From assembly GCA_020059465.1 (NCBI GenBank), contig JAGVBZ010000020.1, forward strand, positions 62,001-126,000: DNA of 64,000 nucleotides. The letters run 5' to 3'. Of this stretch, positions 50,991 through 60,602 are shown one piece after another. The notes beneath the pieces were generated by a model. That model was not told where the DNA came from, ran no database searches, and worked only from the letters and a program-made list of their open reading frames with translations. A program made the position numbers and the translations under genes. This DNA is from Brevinematales bacterium (lineage in GTDB: Bacteria; Spirochaetota; Brevinematia; Brevinematales; GWF1-51-8). Within the stretch, counting starts at the first letter, position 1, and every line of letters starts with the position of its first letter.

Positions 50991-52178
50991 TTATTTTTCC
51001 AGAATCGAATCTATTCGCGCGATCGCTTCCTTCAGGCGAGGAATGGATTCGCAGTAGGAAATCCGCACATGCCCGTGAAGTCCGAACGAACTACCCGGGA
51101 TTACTGAGACATGAGCCTTGTCCATCAGAATATTAGAAAAATCGGTTGTATCGGTGGGCACTGATCCGCCGACTTCGTTTCCGAGATAGTACTGTATATT
51201 AGGGAACACATAGAACGAGCCTTCCGGTTTGAGACAGCGGAACCCGTGCAGTCCGTTCAGCGCGCCTACTATAAATTCGCGGCGTTCCCTGAATTCGGCG
51301 ATCATTTTATCAACCCATTTACGGGAATCTTTTAGCGCGGTCAGCATAGAAATCTGGGCGATGGTGTTCGGGTTGGATGTGGAATGGCTCTGGATGTTCC
51401 CCATCGCGTTGATGATATCCGCCGGTCCGGTTGCGTACCCGACACGCCATCCCGGGATAGCGTAGGATTTCGAAAACCCGTTTATCGTAACTGTATGATC
51501 CGCGATCTTTTTCGACAGCGATGCCATACTGGTATGCGCCTGATCGTAGCTGAAATACTCGTAGATCTCGTCCGAAATTATGAAAATATCCTTCTTGACG
51601 GCGATTTCACCGATCTGGCGGAGTTCTTCTTCGGTATAGGTGACGCCGCTGGGGTTCGAGGGATAATTCAATATAATCCCTTTTACCCGCGCGGTTATCG
51701 CGTTCTCGAGTTCGTCGATATCGAGCTTAAATCCGTCATCTTCCGAGGTGTTGATTACCTTCGGCACGCCGCCCGCCATCTTGACCATTTCGATATAGCT
51801 GACCCAGTACGGCGCGATCAGGATAACCTCGTCGTCAGGGTTTACTAAAGTCTGTATGGCGCTGAAAAGGGCGTATTTCGCTCCAGTCGTGATTATCACG
51901 TTGGATGCGACGGTTTCGATCTTATTCTCGTTGGTAAGTTTTTCCGCGACAGCTTCCTTTAATTCGGGAAGTCCGGATGCTGCGGTATAACGGGTGTTGC
52001 CTTCACGGACTGCAGTCAGCGCGGCTTCGCGTGCCTCATAGGGCATATCCCAGTCGGGTTCGCCGGCGGCCAATGAAATAACATCCACACCCTGTTTTTT
52101 CAACGCCTTTGCTTTCGCGGCTATGGCGAGGGTTTCGGACGCGGAAATAGATTTGACACGGTGTGCTAAATCGGGCAT
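50991..52178 (-). CDS. Class I PLP aminotransferase (aspartate aminotransferase type)
   Basis: The protein has 395 residues. It contains VISLAAGEPDWDMP (about 35-48), YTAASGLPELKEAVAEKL (about 64-81), NYPSNPSGVTYTEEEL (about 172), SDEIYEYFSYD (about 202-212), the PLP-lysine motif INGFSKSYAIPGWRVGYATGP (Lys about 235) and the C-terminal Arg region HGHVRISYCES. This is the subgroup I-gamma aspartate aminotransferase family. It probably links oxaloacetate/aspartate with glutamate. The operon continues into accB. Confidence 0.9.
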   Translation of the reverse strand: MPDLAHRVKSISASETLAIAAKAKALKKQGVDVISLAAGEPDWDMPYEAREAALTAVREGNTRYTAASGLPELKEAVAEKLTNENKIETVASNVIITTGAKYALFSAIQTLVNPDDEVILIAPYWVSYIEMVKMAGGVPKVINTSEDDGFKLDIDELENAITARVKGIILNYPSNPSGVTYTEEELRQIGEIAVKKDIFIISDEIYEYFSYDQAHTSMASLSKKIADHTVTINGFSKSYAIPGWRVGYATGPADIINAMGNIQSHSTSNPNTIAQISMLTALKDSRKWVDKMIAEFRERREFIVGALNGLHGFRCLKPEGSFYVFPNIQYYLGNEVGGSVPTDTTDFSNILMDKAHVSVIPGSSFGLHGHVRISYCESIPRLKEAIARIDSILEK

Positions 52179-52337
52179 AGTCTTTTCCTCTTTCTTTTTT
52201 TCAGATTCCCATTATTCTAACAAGAACCTTATGGGTTGTCAATTAAAATACGGGGGCGGAATCCTGATTTTTATTTTCAAAATTTATCCTTGTAAAATTC
52301 ATACTTCGGCATTAAAATAAGAACGAAGGAGTATGAT

Positions 52338-53111
52338 ATGAAGGATAATTTTCAAAACGATGAATGGGCGATGATATACGACAAGGTTTATTCAGGGAAA
52401 CGTGTCGAGGAACACGGGTTTTATCGTGACTTGGTAAAACGTGCTCCCGGCGCAAAAGTTCTGGAAATCGCCTGCGGGACTGGATGGCTGACTCTGGATA
52501 TTCTTGCGGATGGGGCAGATATATACGGGCTTGACATATCCGCCGAGATGCTGAATTTCCTTGAAAAAAATGCAATGGAACGCGGTCTCGATATTTCCGG
52601 GCGGTTTTCACGGCAGAGTATGGCAGATTTTCAGTATCCCTTTCATTTTGACTTGATTCTTATTCCGGGACGCTCCTTCCTGCATCTCGCGTCGCAGGAT
52701 GATCAGATTCGCACCCTTACGAATATCCGCGGGCACCTGAATCCCGGCGGAAAACTTGTCCTGAACTTTTTCCGTCCTAGCCTCGCGATGCTGATCGAGT
52801 CGGATTCGCCACACACCCGATACCAAATCATGGGAAAATATTTTATCGAGGGAATTGGCGAAGATGTGGAGGTATCGTTCAATCACTGGTACGATATAAT
52901 CCCGCAGGTGCAGTACGTCAGGTGGAAATTCGATTTTCTGAAGAGCGGAAAAGAAGTTTTCAGGGATATGAGTCTCCGGTGGATATACGAGCAGGAATTT
53001 CGCCTATTGCTCAAGCTTGCCGGATTCGATCGGTTTAACGTCTATGGAGATTATAAGGAAATCCCGTTCGACGGGACGATGGGCGAAATGGTCTGGATAG
53101 CCGAGAAATGA
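52338..53111 (+). CDS. Class I SAM-dependent methyltransferase
   Basis: The protein has 257 residues. Motif I is VLEIACGTGWLTLDIL (about 41-56), motif II YGLDISAEMLNFLEKNA (about 63-79), then FHFDLILIPGRSFLHL and HLNPGGKLVLNFF. The C-terminal half has RWIYEQEFRLLLKLAGFDRFNVYGDY as in small-molecule methyltransferases. It has GAAGGAG before the ATG. The substrate cannot be inferred. It is a single gene divergent from the aminotransferase gene. Confidence 0.82.
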   Translation: MKDNFQNDEWAMIYDKVYSGKRVEEHGFYRDLVKRAPGAKVLEIACGTGWLTLDILADGADIYGLDISAEMLNFLEKNAMERGLDISGRFSRQSMADFQYPFHFDLILIPGRSFLHLASQDDQIRTLTNIRGHLNPGGKLVLNFFRPSLAMLIESDSPHTRYQIMGKYFIEGIGEDVEVSFNHWYDIIPQVQYVRWKFDFLKSGKEVFRDMSLRWIYEQEFRLLLKLAGFDRFNVYGDYKEIPFDGTMGEMVWIAEK

Positions 53112-53440
53112 ATGCTTTAGAGAACAGCGGCGTATTTTTAGCATTCCGGGGTTTGAACCGACGCATTCAATTTTACTATATCTGTGGAATAAACCGAATG
53201 CTTCACCCCGCGCAATGAAAAAACTTAGTGTCGGGTGTCACAGAGACAGGAAATTCCCTTCGCCTGATTGTCAATTACCGTTCAGGGTATTGTGAATTTT
53301 CCTTGTCTTAATCTTTCCCCTCTGTTAAACTATTCCTTAGTAAGAAGAACAATTAAGATTGTCCGTCGATATGCGGCGGTCATTCTTTTACAGATTGGCT
53401 TTTCTGGTACAGAAGGTATAAAAACTGATGAGAGGGCAAT
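53112..53440. other. Gene-free spacer
   Basis: No gene is seen. GAATGCT/AGCATTC arms (about 53110-53147) may form a weak hairpin after the methyltransferase gene. TTGTCT, 17 bases, TAAACT (about 53304-53332) is a possible promoter. A GTCCGTCG/CGGCGGTC hairpin (about 53359-53382) before a T-rich stretch lies in the leader of the next gene. All are weak. Confidence 0.35.
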
Positions 53441-53989
53441 ATGAAAAGATCGATCGTGTTATGCTCTGTCTATGCATTAATCTCCGTATCCTTGGTATTT
53501 GCGGGACAAACAGTTCAGCCGAAAGTGAAGAAATTCTACTCCGCAAATTCGAATTATTGTCTGATGGTACAGCCGTCGGAAGGCGATAAACCCTGCAAAG
53601 GTACGCTATACCAGACCGGGTATAAGGCGGGACTCTTGACAGTATGGAGCGTGAAATTTCCCAACCCGATCACCCCTGTCAAAGCCATTGTGCCCGATAA
53701 CGGGAAGTATGTGGTTACACTGGACGACTGGGAAAATATCGGGACTACGGATAATATGATCGTGATTTACGGAAAGGACGGGAAACTCGTCAAGAAGTAT
53801 GAGATCAGCGACTTTATCAATATCAAGCAGCAGGAGAACCTGACCGAACTTCAGTCGGGATACGACTGGCTGGGCGGGTATTCGTTCGAGAAGGACGGCG
53901 AGGTATTCGTATTCACCATAAAACTGACGGGGGAATCCGGAAATAAAACGTTTAAACTCCTGCTGAAAACAGGGGAACGGACGGAATAA
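53441..53989 (+). CDS. Exported protein of unknown function
   Basis: The protein has 182 residues with a signal peptide (LCSVYALISVSLVFAG, cleavage near residue 22). The mature part has NSNYCLMVQPSEGDKPCKGTLYQ (two Cys, about 38-50, possible disulfide), AIVPDNGKYVVTLDDWENIG (about 84-103), MIVIYGKDGKLVKKYEISDF and repeated strand-turn units. It resembles periplasmic beta-propeller or lectin-like fragments, but no family is firmly recognised. It lies nine bases before the DUF362 gene. Confidence 0.6.
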   Translation: MKRSIVLCSVYALISVSLVFAGQTVQPKVKKFYSANSNYCLMVQPSEGDKPCKGTLYQTGYKAGLLTVWSVKFPNPITPVKAIVPDNGKYVVTLDDWENIGTTDNMIVIYGKDGKLVKKYEISDFINIKQQENLTELQSGYDWLGGYSFEKDGEVFVFTIKLTGESGNKTFKLLLKTGERTE

Positions 53990-53998
53990 GGAGGGATA

Positions 53999-55126
53999 GT
54001 GGCAGCGAAAGTTTGGTTTACCGGTCTGCGTTCCAAAACGGGGCGCAGTCTTCTCGATAAATTTGAAAACCTTTGCCGCGCGGCGGGGATGATGACCCTC
54101 GATTTTGAAAAAAAACTCACCGCGATCAAGATTCATTTCGGCGAACCGGGGAATCTGGCATATATCCGCCCGAATTACGCGCGGGTCGTCGCACAGATGA
54201 TTCGCGCCGCAGGGGGGCTTCCTTTCCTGACGGACTGTAATACCCTCTATAAGGGGCGCCGTTCCAACGCTGTCGACCATCTGGAAGCAGCATTCGAGAA
54301 CGGGTTTAACCCGATGGCGACCGGATGCCCGGTCGTGATCGCAGACGGTATCAAGGGGACAGAGTGCCGCGAAATCGAGATCGGCCTGAAATACTGTAAG
54401 ACCGCCAAGATCGGCGCCGCGATTGCGAACGCGGACGTGATTATCTCGATGAACCACTTCAAGGGCCACGAGATGACGGGCTTCGGAGGGGCGCTGAAAA
54501 ACCTCGGCATGGGATCCGGATCGGTCGGCGGAAAGCTGGAGATGCATTCCCAGTCGAAGCCGAAGATTGAACGCGAAAACTGCATAGGATGTAAAAAATG
54601 TGTTGTGAACTGCGCGCACAGCGCGGTTACGCTCGACGGCAGCCGGAAGGCGGTCATCGATTATAATGTCTGCGTCGGTTGCGGGCAATGCATCGCGGTC
54701 TGCCGTTATGATTCCGCGGTCGTGAACTGGGACGCGGCGGGCGACGATGTGAGCCGGAAAATGGCAGAGTATGCGTTCGCGGCAGTCGGCGGTAAACCGT
54801 CGTTCCATATCAACTTTATTACCGACGTTTCTCCCGACTGCGACTGCTGGGGTTCCAACGACGCCCCGCTGGTAGCGAATATCGGTTTCCTTGCGTCGTC
54901 CGATCCTGTGGCGCTCGATCAGGCGTCGGCTGATTTGGTGCTTGCCGCCCCGATGCTGCCGGGAACGGCTATCCATGATAAGAATCCCGGATTGCAGGGA
55001 TACGGCGAGGGCGAGGATAAATTTCATCGCGTGCATCCCCAGACCGATTGGCGCACCCAGCTCGAATATGCCGAGGAAATCTCATTGGGTACGCGGGCGT
55101 ACGAATTGATTACATTGGAGCCTTAA
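53999..55126 (+). CDS. DUF362 protein with two 4Fe-4S clusters
   Basis: The protein has 375 residues with a GTG start after GGAGGG. The DUF362 core (about 1-180 and 255-360) has KIHFGEPGNLAYIRPNYARVV, CNTLYKGRRSNAVDHLEAA, ISMNHFKGHEMTGFGGALKNLGMG and FLASSDPVALDQASADLV. A ferredoxin insert (about 190-235) shows CIGCKKCVVNCAHSAV and CVGCGQCIAVCRYDSAV. Such proteins are thought to act in electron transfer or complex maturation; the exact role is unknown. It ends three bases before the next gene. Confidence 0.85.
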   Translation: MAAKVWFTGLRSKTGRSLLDKFENLCRAAGMMTLDFEKKLTAIKIHFGEPGNLAYIRPNYARVVAQMIRAAGGLPFLTDCNTLYKGRRSNAVDHLEAAFENGFNPMATGCPVVIADGIKGTECREIEIGLKYCKTAKIGAAIANADVIISMNHFKGHEMTGFGGALKNLGMGSGSVGGKLEMHSQSKPKIERENCIGCKKCVVNCAHSAVTLDGSRKAVIDYNVCVGCGQCIAVCRYDSAVVNWDAAGDDVSRKMAEYAFAAVGGKPSFHINFITDVSPDCDCWGSNDAPLVANIGFLASSDPVALDQASADLVLAAPMLPGTAIHDKNPGLQGYGEGEDKFHRVHPQTDWRTQLEYAEEISLGTRAYELITLEP

Positions 55127-55129
55127 CGG

Positions 55130-55843
55130 ATGCTGGGTGTCAGAAAGGATTCTCTGAACGACGAAGATAAAACACGGCTCTCGGAGATTTTGGGAGGAGT
55201 TGGGTACGGTCTGCTGAACGAAGTTCCCTTCGATAGCGCGGAACTGCTGGAGAAGCTGACAGGACAGTTATTCGGGCTGGAGTTATGGGGATACACCCTC
55301 ATCAGCGAAGATAAATGGTGGCCGGAATGGTACCTGCAGGCAGGGTTCGATTCTGCGGACAGATACCGGCATGGTACGGTTATGCCGCGATGCCTCGGGA
55401 TGGAGAAAGACGGCCGGCAGGATACCGCCGTCAGCGGGTATGAAACGGTACTCGATAATATCAGGAAAATATACGTCAGGCTTGCCGGAAGCGGGGCGGG
55501 GCGCGACGCGGAAAAGCGGTCGGATATCGAACGGCGCGCCGCGTTTTACAGTCCTTTGGACGCGCATTTCGAAAGGGTGCGGTCTAAGTTCATCCAAAAA
55601 TGCTATGCGATGGATAAGTATATCTACCTGAAGATGGAGAGCGAATATAAATGGAAGCGCGGCGAGGATAGGGGGATTATCGATCCCGGCATACGCTGGG
55701 AACTGGAAACGCTTGCCGACCTGATAGCAAAGGAGTACAGCCTTCTGAAACTTAATCATATTTTTACCGGCGGCGACGAGGGGCTTACCCGTATCGAGAT
55801 ATTGAAGCGATACGAGGAACTGATACTACGGTTAAATGGATAA
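55130..55843 (+). CDS. Conserved-type protein of unknown function
   Basis: The protein has 237 residues, soluble and helical, rich in Arg/Glu. Notable stretches are LTGQLFGLELWGYTLISEDKWWPEWYLQAG, VMPRCLGMEKDGRQDT, ERRAAFYSPLDAHFERVRSKFIQKCYAMDKYIYLKMESEY and GIRWELETLADLIAKEYSLLKLNHI. No catalytic motif or membrane segment is recognised. It follows the DUF362 gene by three bases and precedes the GH13 gene by 24, so it belongs to this plus-strand operon. Confidence 0.55.
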   Translation: MLGVRKDSLNDEDKTRLSEILGGVGYGLLNEVPFDSAELLEKLTGQLFGLELWGYTLISEDKWWPEWYLQAGFDSADRYRHGTVMPRCLGMEKDGRQDTAVSGYETVLDNIRKIYVRLAGSGAGRDAEKRSDIERRAAFYSPLDAHFERVRSKFIQKCYAMDKYIYLKMESEYKWKRGEDRGIIDPGIRWELETLADLIAKEYSLLKLNHIFTGGDEGLTRIEILKRYEELILRLNG

Positions 55844-55867
55844 CCATAGAAGGAATCGGATATTACG

Positions 55868-57343
55868 ATGAAACAGCAGCGGCCGGAATGGAACGGCGAT
55901 GAGATAATATACCAGATTTTCCCTGAAACCTTTGCGATAGGCGGCGGCAGGACGATTGCCGATAAACGGGATATATACCCCTCCGATGCGGTGCTGAAGG
56001 GATGGGACGAACTTCCCTCGGCAGGCGCGCGGATGAACGAGTTTTGGGGCGGCGATCTGCCCGGTATCACGGAGAAGCTTGATGCGATTTCGGCGCTCGG
56101 TGCGGATACGATCCTTCTGACCTCTGTTTGCGATTCCCCGTCCAACCATCGTTATAATATTCGGGATTACCGCAAGGTATCGCCGGGCCTCGGGACGCTT
56201 GCTGACTTCGATACATTGGTCTCGCAGGCGCACGGTAGGGGAATGAAGATAATCGCCGATATGGTGTTCAATCACGGGTCGGCCGAGCATCAGTATTTTC
56301 TGGATCCCGCGCGGCGGGAATGGTTCCGTTTTCACGGCGGCGAATACGACTGCTGGCGCGGGCATAAATCCGTACCGGAATGGAACCTGGCGAACCCGGA
56401 TGTCCGCCGCGAGTTGTTCGAGGGGCCGGACAGCGCGCTCAGGTTCTGGCTGGAACGCGGGGTGGACGGAATCCGCCTCGACTGCGCGAACGACCTCGGC
56501 GTGGAAATATGCCGGGTTATTTACAATGAGGTAAAGAATTACGATAAAGATATCCGCGTGTACGGCGAGGTGTTCTCATATGCCGCGCGTTTTGCGGAGG
56601 CGCTCGACGGGGTTCAGAGCTATTACCTGACCGGGGCGATCGATTCGCTTTTGGGCGGGAAAACCGGCGCGCGCGGGTTCGGTACGGCCGCGGCGCAGGC
56701 CGCGGAGGGCTATCCCGCCGGTAGGCTCGGAAATTCGTTCCTGATGACCGCGTCGCACGATATTCCCCGCGCAATGACCCGTTACGCGGGAGATTTACGG
56801 AAGGTCAAGCTCGCAATCCTTTTACAGTTTACCCTTCCCGGTACGCCGCTGATCTACTACGGCGAGGAGGCGGGGATGACCGGGGGATACGACCCCCTGA
56901 ACCGCGCCCCGATGATATGGGATGATGCGAAAAGGGACGACAGGATATACGATATCTACCGGAAGATGATAGAAATGAGGATGACCCGCTCTGAATGGCG
57001 GGAGGGATGTTTCGCCGACCTGAGCGGCGGTCTTGATAACGGCGCAGTGGTTTATATCCGTTACGGTCGGCAGACGGACGGCGGGTTTGCGGATGCGCCG
57101 GGAAATTTTTCGATGATATGCGTCAACCCGTCGGATGAGCCGAAACGGTTCCGCGTGCATGTGCCGTACAGCTTTCTGTACGACGCACTCCCCCTGCGGG
57201 AGCTTTTATCCGGTGCGGAGTGTGTCAGCGCGATGGGATTTGCCGATATCGCGGTCGGGCCGTGGGAAGGGCAGGTATGGGTGCCGGAACCGGATAAAGT
57301 GAAGAATTATAGTTTTTATAAGGGCGGTTTTTATAACCGGTAA
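55868..57343 (+). CDS. GH13-family glycosidase (alpha-amylase/neopullulanase-like)
   Basis: The protein has 491 residues. The four GH13 regions are visible: DMVFNHGSAEHQYF (region I, about 131-144), DGIRLDCANDLG (region II, catalytic Asp about 203), VYGEVFSYA (region III, catalytic Glu about 232) and TASHDIPRAM (region IV, His-Asp about 295). The N-terminal IIYQIFPETFAIG is typical of maltogenic amylase or neopullulanase types. No signal peptide is visible, so it acts in the cytoplasm on imported alpha-glucans. A C-terminal beta domain (about 420-490) is present. Confidence 0.88.
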   Translation: MKQQRPEWNGDEIIYQIFPETFAIGGGRTIADKRDIYPSDAVLKGWDELPSAGARMNEFWGGDLPGITEKLDAISALGADTILLTSVCDSPSNHRYNIRDYRKVSPGLGTLADFDTLVSQAHGRGMKIIADMVFNHGSAEHQYFLDPARREWFRFHGGEYDCWRGHKSVPEWNLANPDVRRELFEGPDSALRFWLERGVDGIRLDCANDLGVEICRVIYNEVKNYDKDIRVYGEVFSYAARFAEALDGVQSYYLTGAIDSLLGGKTGARGFGTAAAQAAEGYPAGRLGNSFLMTASHDIPRAMTRYAGDLRKVKLAILLQFTLPGTPLIYYGEEAGMTGGYDPLNRAPMIWDDAKRDDRIYDIYRKMIEMRMTRSEWREGCFADLSGGLDNGAVVYIRYGRQTDGGFADAPGNFSMICVNPSDEPKRFRVHVPYSFLYDALPLRELLSGAECVSAMGFADIAVGPWEGQVWVPEPDKVKNYSFYKGGFYNR

Positions 57344-57464
57344 TATTCAATAATTTCAGGAGATATTTGTGGAATATCTCCGGTACGCTCTGCCTCACCC
57401 CCGGGATACGGCGGTTAATAGAATGCCCTAAATGAAAAACGGATGTTGTTTGACGGGAGGCCTT

Positions 57465-58151
57465 ATGGAAATAGGAATTGAGAAGGCTTTGAACGAACTT
57501 CTGGAGTATGAAAAAATCCGGGATAGTTTTCCCGAGCTTGTAAATTTACTGAACGAATTCCGCATAAAAGGGTCGGACGAGATAGTCAAAGATAAACTGT
57601 TCCTCTCGCTTATCCAGAGTTATGTCGAGGTCTATAAGGACTACATGAAAAAAATGGACGAGGTGAATTATCTTTCGGTCACAGACCCCCTGACCAAGAC
57701 CTATAACCGCGTGAAATTCAACGAATTATTGGATCTTGAGCTGCAGCGGTCGAGACGGTATAAGCGTTTATTCTCTCTCATACTGGTGGATATCGACCAC
57801 TTTAGGGCTATCAACGATCTCTACGGGGTAGGGACTGCGGACGAGGTACTGCTTGCGGTACTGAAGCAGGTGCGGCATCACACCCGTAAAACGGACTATA
57901 TGGGACGATGGGGCGGGCAGGAATTTATGATACTTCTCACCGAAACCGATATCACCGGGGCGATCGAGCTTGCCGACAGGATGCGTCTCGATATCGAGAA
58001 GGGCGAGTATCCGGTGGATAACCCGGTGACTGCGACATTCGGCGTAACCCAGAATATCCCGAGCGACAATACGGATACGATTGTGTTCCGGGTGACACAG
58101 ATTCATGACGAAGCGAAAAAAATGGGCGGGAACAGGGTGATCGCCCGGTAA
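57465..58151 (+). CDS. GGDEF-domain protein (probable diguanylate cyclase, variant GGQEF)
   Basis: The protein has 228 residues. An N-terminal helical part (about 1-75) is followed by a GGDEF domain with DPLTKTYNRVKFNELLDLEL (about 78-97), LVDIDHFRAINDLYGVGTADEVL and the active loop GRWGGQEFMILLTETD. The signature is GGQEF rather than GG(D/E)EF, so cyclase activity is uncertain; the metal-binding Asp in DIDHFRAIND is kept. ATG at 57465 is chosen for the GGGAGG four bases upstream. It sits between a GH13 enzyme and a sugar kinase. Confidence 0.8.
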   Translation: MEIGIEKALNELLEYEKIRDSFPELVNLLNEFRIKGSDEIVKDKLFLSLIQSYVEVYKDYMKKMDEVNYLSVTDPLTKTYNRVKFNELLDLELQRSRRYKRLFSLILVDIDHFRAINDLYGVGTADEVLLAVLKQVRHHTRKTDYMGRWGGQEFMILLTETDITGAIELADRMRLDIEKGEYPVDNPVTATFGVTQNIPSDNTDTIVFRVTQIHDEAKKMGGNRVIAR

Positions 58152-58161
58152 GGAGATAGTT

Positions 58162-59079
58162 TTGGGTACGGAAAAATTTGACGCGGCGGTAATAGGCGCC
58201 GCAGGTATCGATACGAATATCTATCTATATTCGAATGATGTCGATTTCTCGGTCGAGGCGAATTTCAGCCGGAACCGGGATTACATCGGGTGCGCGGGGG
58301 GATACTGTTCGCGCCTCTTCCGCGCGCAGGGTAAAAGCACCGCGTTTATCGGGACTGTCGGCGGCGATTTTCAGGGACGGTATATCCGTGAGGAATTTGT
58401 CCGCGACGGGATCGATATGACAGGGCTTTTTACCGACCCGGAGGGCACGATCCGTTCGGTAAACTTCATGTACAAGGACGGACGCCGGAAGAACTTCTAT
58501 GACGGAAAAGGCGCGATGAATCTCCGTCCAGAAATGGGGCTTTGTAAGGGGATTTTACAGCGCTCGAAGATCGCGCATTTCAGCATAGTCAACTGGGCGC
58601 GGTATCTCCTGCCTGTTTCGCGCGAGGCGGGAAATATTATCGCGTGCGATGTCCAGGATATAAACGATCCCAACGACGAGTACCGGAAGGAGTTTATCGA
58701 CAGCGCGGACGTCCTTTTCTTCTCGGCGGTGAATTTCCCCGACCCGACTCCCCTGCTTAACCGTTTTATGGAGGGGAAACCCGAACGGATAGTGATCTGC
58801 GGACGCGGCGCGGAGGGATGCGCAGTCGGGATGAATGGAATAATTAAGTTCTATCCCCCTGTGGAGATCGATATCCCGGTGACCGATACCAACGGAGCGG
58901 GAGATTCTCTCGCGGTGGGATTCCTGTCAGCGTATTTTCTGGACGGGTACGGATTGGACGATGCCGTGATGCGCGCTCAGATAACCGCGAGGTATACATG
59001 CACTATTGAAGCGAGCACGTCGGATTTTATTACTCCATCGCAGTTGGAACGGTATTATTCTGATATACGGAAGGTTTAG
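58162..59079 (+). CDS. PfkB-family carbohydrate/nucleoside kinase
   Basis: The protein has 305 residues with a TTG start after AAGGAG. The N-terminal GAAGIDTNIYLYS is followed by GCAGGYCSRLFRAQGKSTAFIGTVGGD (about 45-71) and the C-terminal PfkB signature DTNGAGDSLAVGFLSAYF (catalytic Asp about 253). This is the ribokinase superfamily; the substrate could be a hexose, adenosine or another sugar. It closes the operon with the GH13 and GGDEF genes. Confidence 0.87.
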   Translation: MGTEKFDAAVIGAAGIDTNIYLYSNDVDFSVEANFSRNRDYIGCAGGYCSRLFRAQGKSTAFIGTVGGDFQGRYIREEFVRDGIDMTGLFTDPEGTIRSVNFMYKDGRRKNFYDGKGAMNLRPEMGLCKGILQRSKIAHFSIVNWARYLLPVSREAGNIIACDVQDINDPNDEYRKEFIDSADVLFFSAVNFPDPTPLLNRFMEGKPERIVICGRGAEGCAVGMNGIIKFYPPVEIDIPVTDTNGAGDSLAVGFLSAYFLDGYGLDDAVMRAQITARYTCTIEASTSDFITPSQLERYYSDIRKV

Positions 59080-59357
59080 CGGATGAATCAATAAAATTCA
59101 AGGATATTTCCCGTTTGATTTGTAAATACTAAATAGGCCTGAAAAATTTGTTGCCTGCATGTGAGGAAAGGGGAGAACCATGTGTATGGATTCTGTACGG
59201 GAATGCGGGGAGGCGTTGTCTGATACAGGGTATGGGGTTTTTCGTTCTATGCGGGTAGAAAGAAAAGGGGTGGTATTTGCATCATAAGAAGTGGGGATTG
59301 TCGCATAAAAAGCATAAGCATTCGACTGGAGAAACTTCGGGGGTAAGGAAGGATAAA

Positions 59358-60602
59358 ATGGAGAAAATAACGGATGATTCCGTTAGAATGTTTCTTCATG
59401 ACGCCCAGTTGAAGAATGCGGATACGCTGCACCACACAGGGGAAACCCAGCCGATTCAGGCCGACCTCGAGCGTTCGCGTGATAAGTATTACGCGCTTTA
59501 CGATTTTTCACCGGTGGGATATGTCACCCTCGATAAGGAGGGTGTCATACTTGAAGCAAACCTTACTATTGCGCAGCTGCTGGGTATCGACCGGTTTCGG
59601 TTGATATCGAGGCCGCTCGCGCTCTATCTCGAAAAATCGTATTGGGATGTCCTTTATTTTCATCGCGAGAAGGCGTTCGATACGAAGAAGAAAGAATCCA
59701 GCGAAGTCCTCTTTAAGAAAATGAACGGGGATAAGTTCTACGCGCAGCTGGAGACGATCGCAATTAAAGACAGGAACGAGAATTATACACAATGCCTCGT
59801 TGCGATCATCGATATTTCCGAGCGTAAGGTGATGGAAGACAATCTCAAGGTCGCGTTCCGCGAACTTCAGGAGATATTCCATGTGTCCGGGGAGGGGTTG
59901 GTGGCGTTCGATTCCAATCTCAACATCCTGCGGATGAACAAGGTGTTTTCCGAGACTTGGGGGATCAAGTCGGATAAAGCGATCGGTAAGCATTACCGCG
60001 ACGTCCTGAAGGAGCCGCTTTATTCTACCGTAAACCGCGCTGTCAACGAAATTACTCACGGGGCCGGGCATGCCGAAACGGAGATCGAAAAATCGGGCGG
60101 GGACGGGGGGATCGCGATCTACGGGCTTCGCGCGCAGCCGTACTGGAACAGCGAGAACCAGCTTGCGGGGATAGTACTCGCCCTCCGGAATGTCACCGAA
60201 CAGCGCCGGATCGAGGAAACTGTCGCGCGGGAACGGAAGACTCTCGAACTGATGCTCGAGAGTGTGGACGAAGGGATTATCACAATGGACAGGGACGGGT
60301 ATATTGTTCATATCAATTCAGTCGCCGAAAAATATTCCGGGCATTCGCGGAAAGAGGCGATCGGAAGCCATTCCGGCGAGATTATATCCCTGAAGAAGGA
60401 AAAATCCGATTATCTCTGTATTCGCTGTCTTCAGGAAATGGCTAATTCCGTATCGTACTCCCATTCCACACCGCCGTGCGGGAAAGATATTCATATCATA
60501 TCGAAAAACGGAGAAAGCATTCCCATCGAGCCGCGCTGCGCTCCAATACTCGACGATAAGCATAATATCACCGGAGCGGCGATGGTGTTCCGTGTCAAAT
60601 AG
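59358..60602 (+). CDS. Multi-PAS sensor protein without an output domain
   Basis: The protein has 414 residues with three PAS domains: YYALYDFSPVGYVTLDKEGVI (about 43-63, with the FSPVGY pattern), FHVSGEGLVAFDSNLNILRMN (about 174-194) and LESVDEGIITMDRDGYIVHINS (about 297-318). Two linkers are PAC-like (CLVAIIDISERKVMEDNL; VLALRNVTEQRRIEETVARER). The protein ends in the third PAS (AAMVFRVK) and no kinase or cyclase domain follows. It is either truncated relative to kinases of this type or a pure sensor partner. The ATG at 59358 has AAGGAAGGA upstream; an in-frame TTG at 59277 would add a Lys/His-rich tail of 27 residues. Confidence 0.75.
   Translation: MEKITDDSVRMFLHDAQLKNADTLHHTGETQPIQADLERSRDKYYALYDFSPVGYVTLDKEGVILEANLTIAQLLGIDRFRLISRPLALYLEKSYWDVLYFHREKAFDTKKKESSEVLFKKMNGDKFYAQLETIAIKDRNENYTQCLVAIIDISERKVMEDNLKVAFRELQEIFHVSGEGLVAFDSNLNILRMNKVFSETWGIKSDKAIGKHYRDVLKEPLYSTVNRAVNEITHGAGHAETEIEKSGGDGGIAIYGLRAQPYWNSENQLAGIVLALRNVTEQRRIEETVARERKTLELMLESVDEGIITMDRDGYIVHINSVAEKYSGHSRKEAIGSHSGEIISLKKEKSDYLCIRCLQEMANSVSYSHSTPPCGKDIHIISKNGESIPIEPRCAPILDDKHNITGAAMVFRVK

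Noticed and set aside
57432-57464. Upstream ATG for the GGDEF protein
   Set aside because: No ribosome site; GGGAGG directly precedes the ATG at 57465.
59180-59287. 35-codon frame with GGGGAG before its ATG
   Set aside because: Too short and without sign of conservation; composition is not protein-like. It could be a leader peptide but there is no support.
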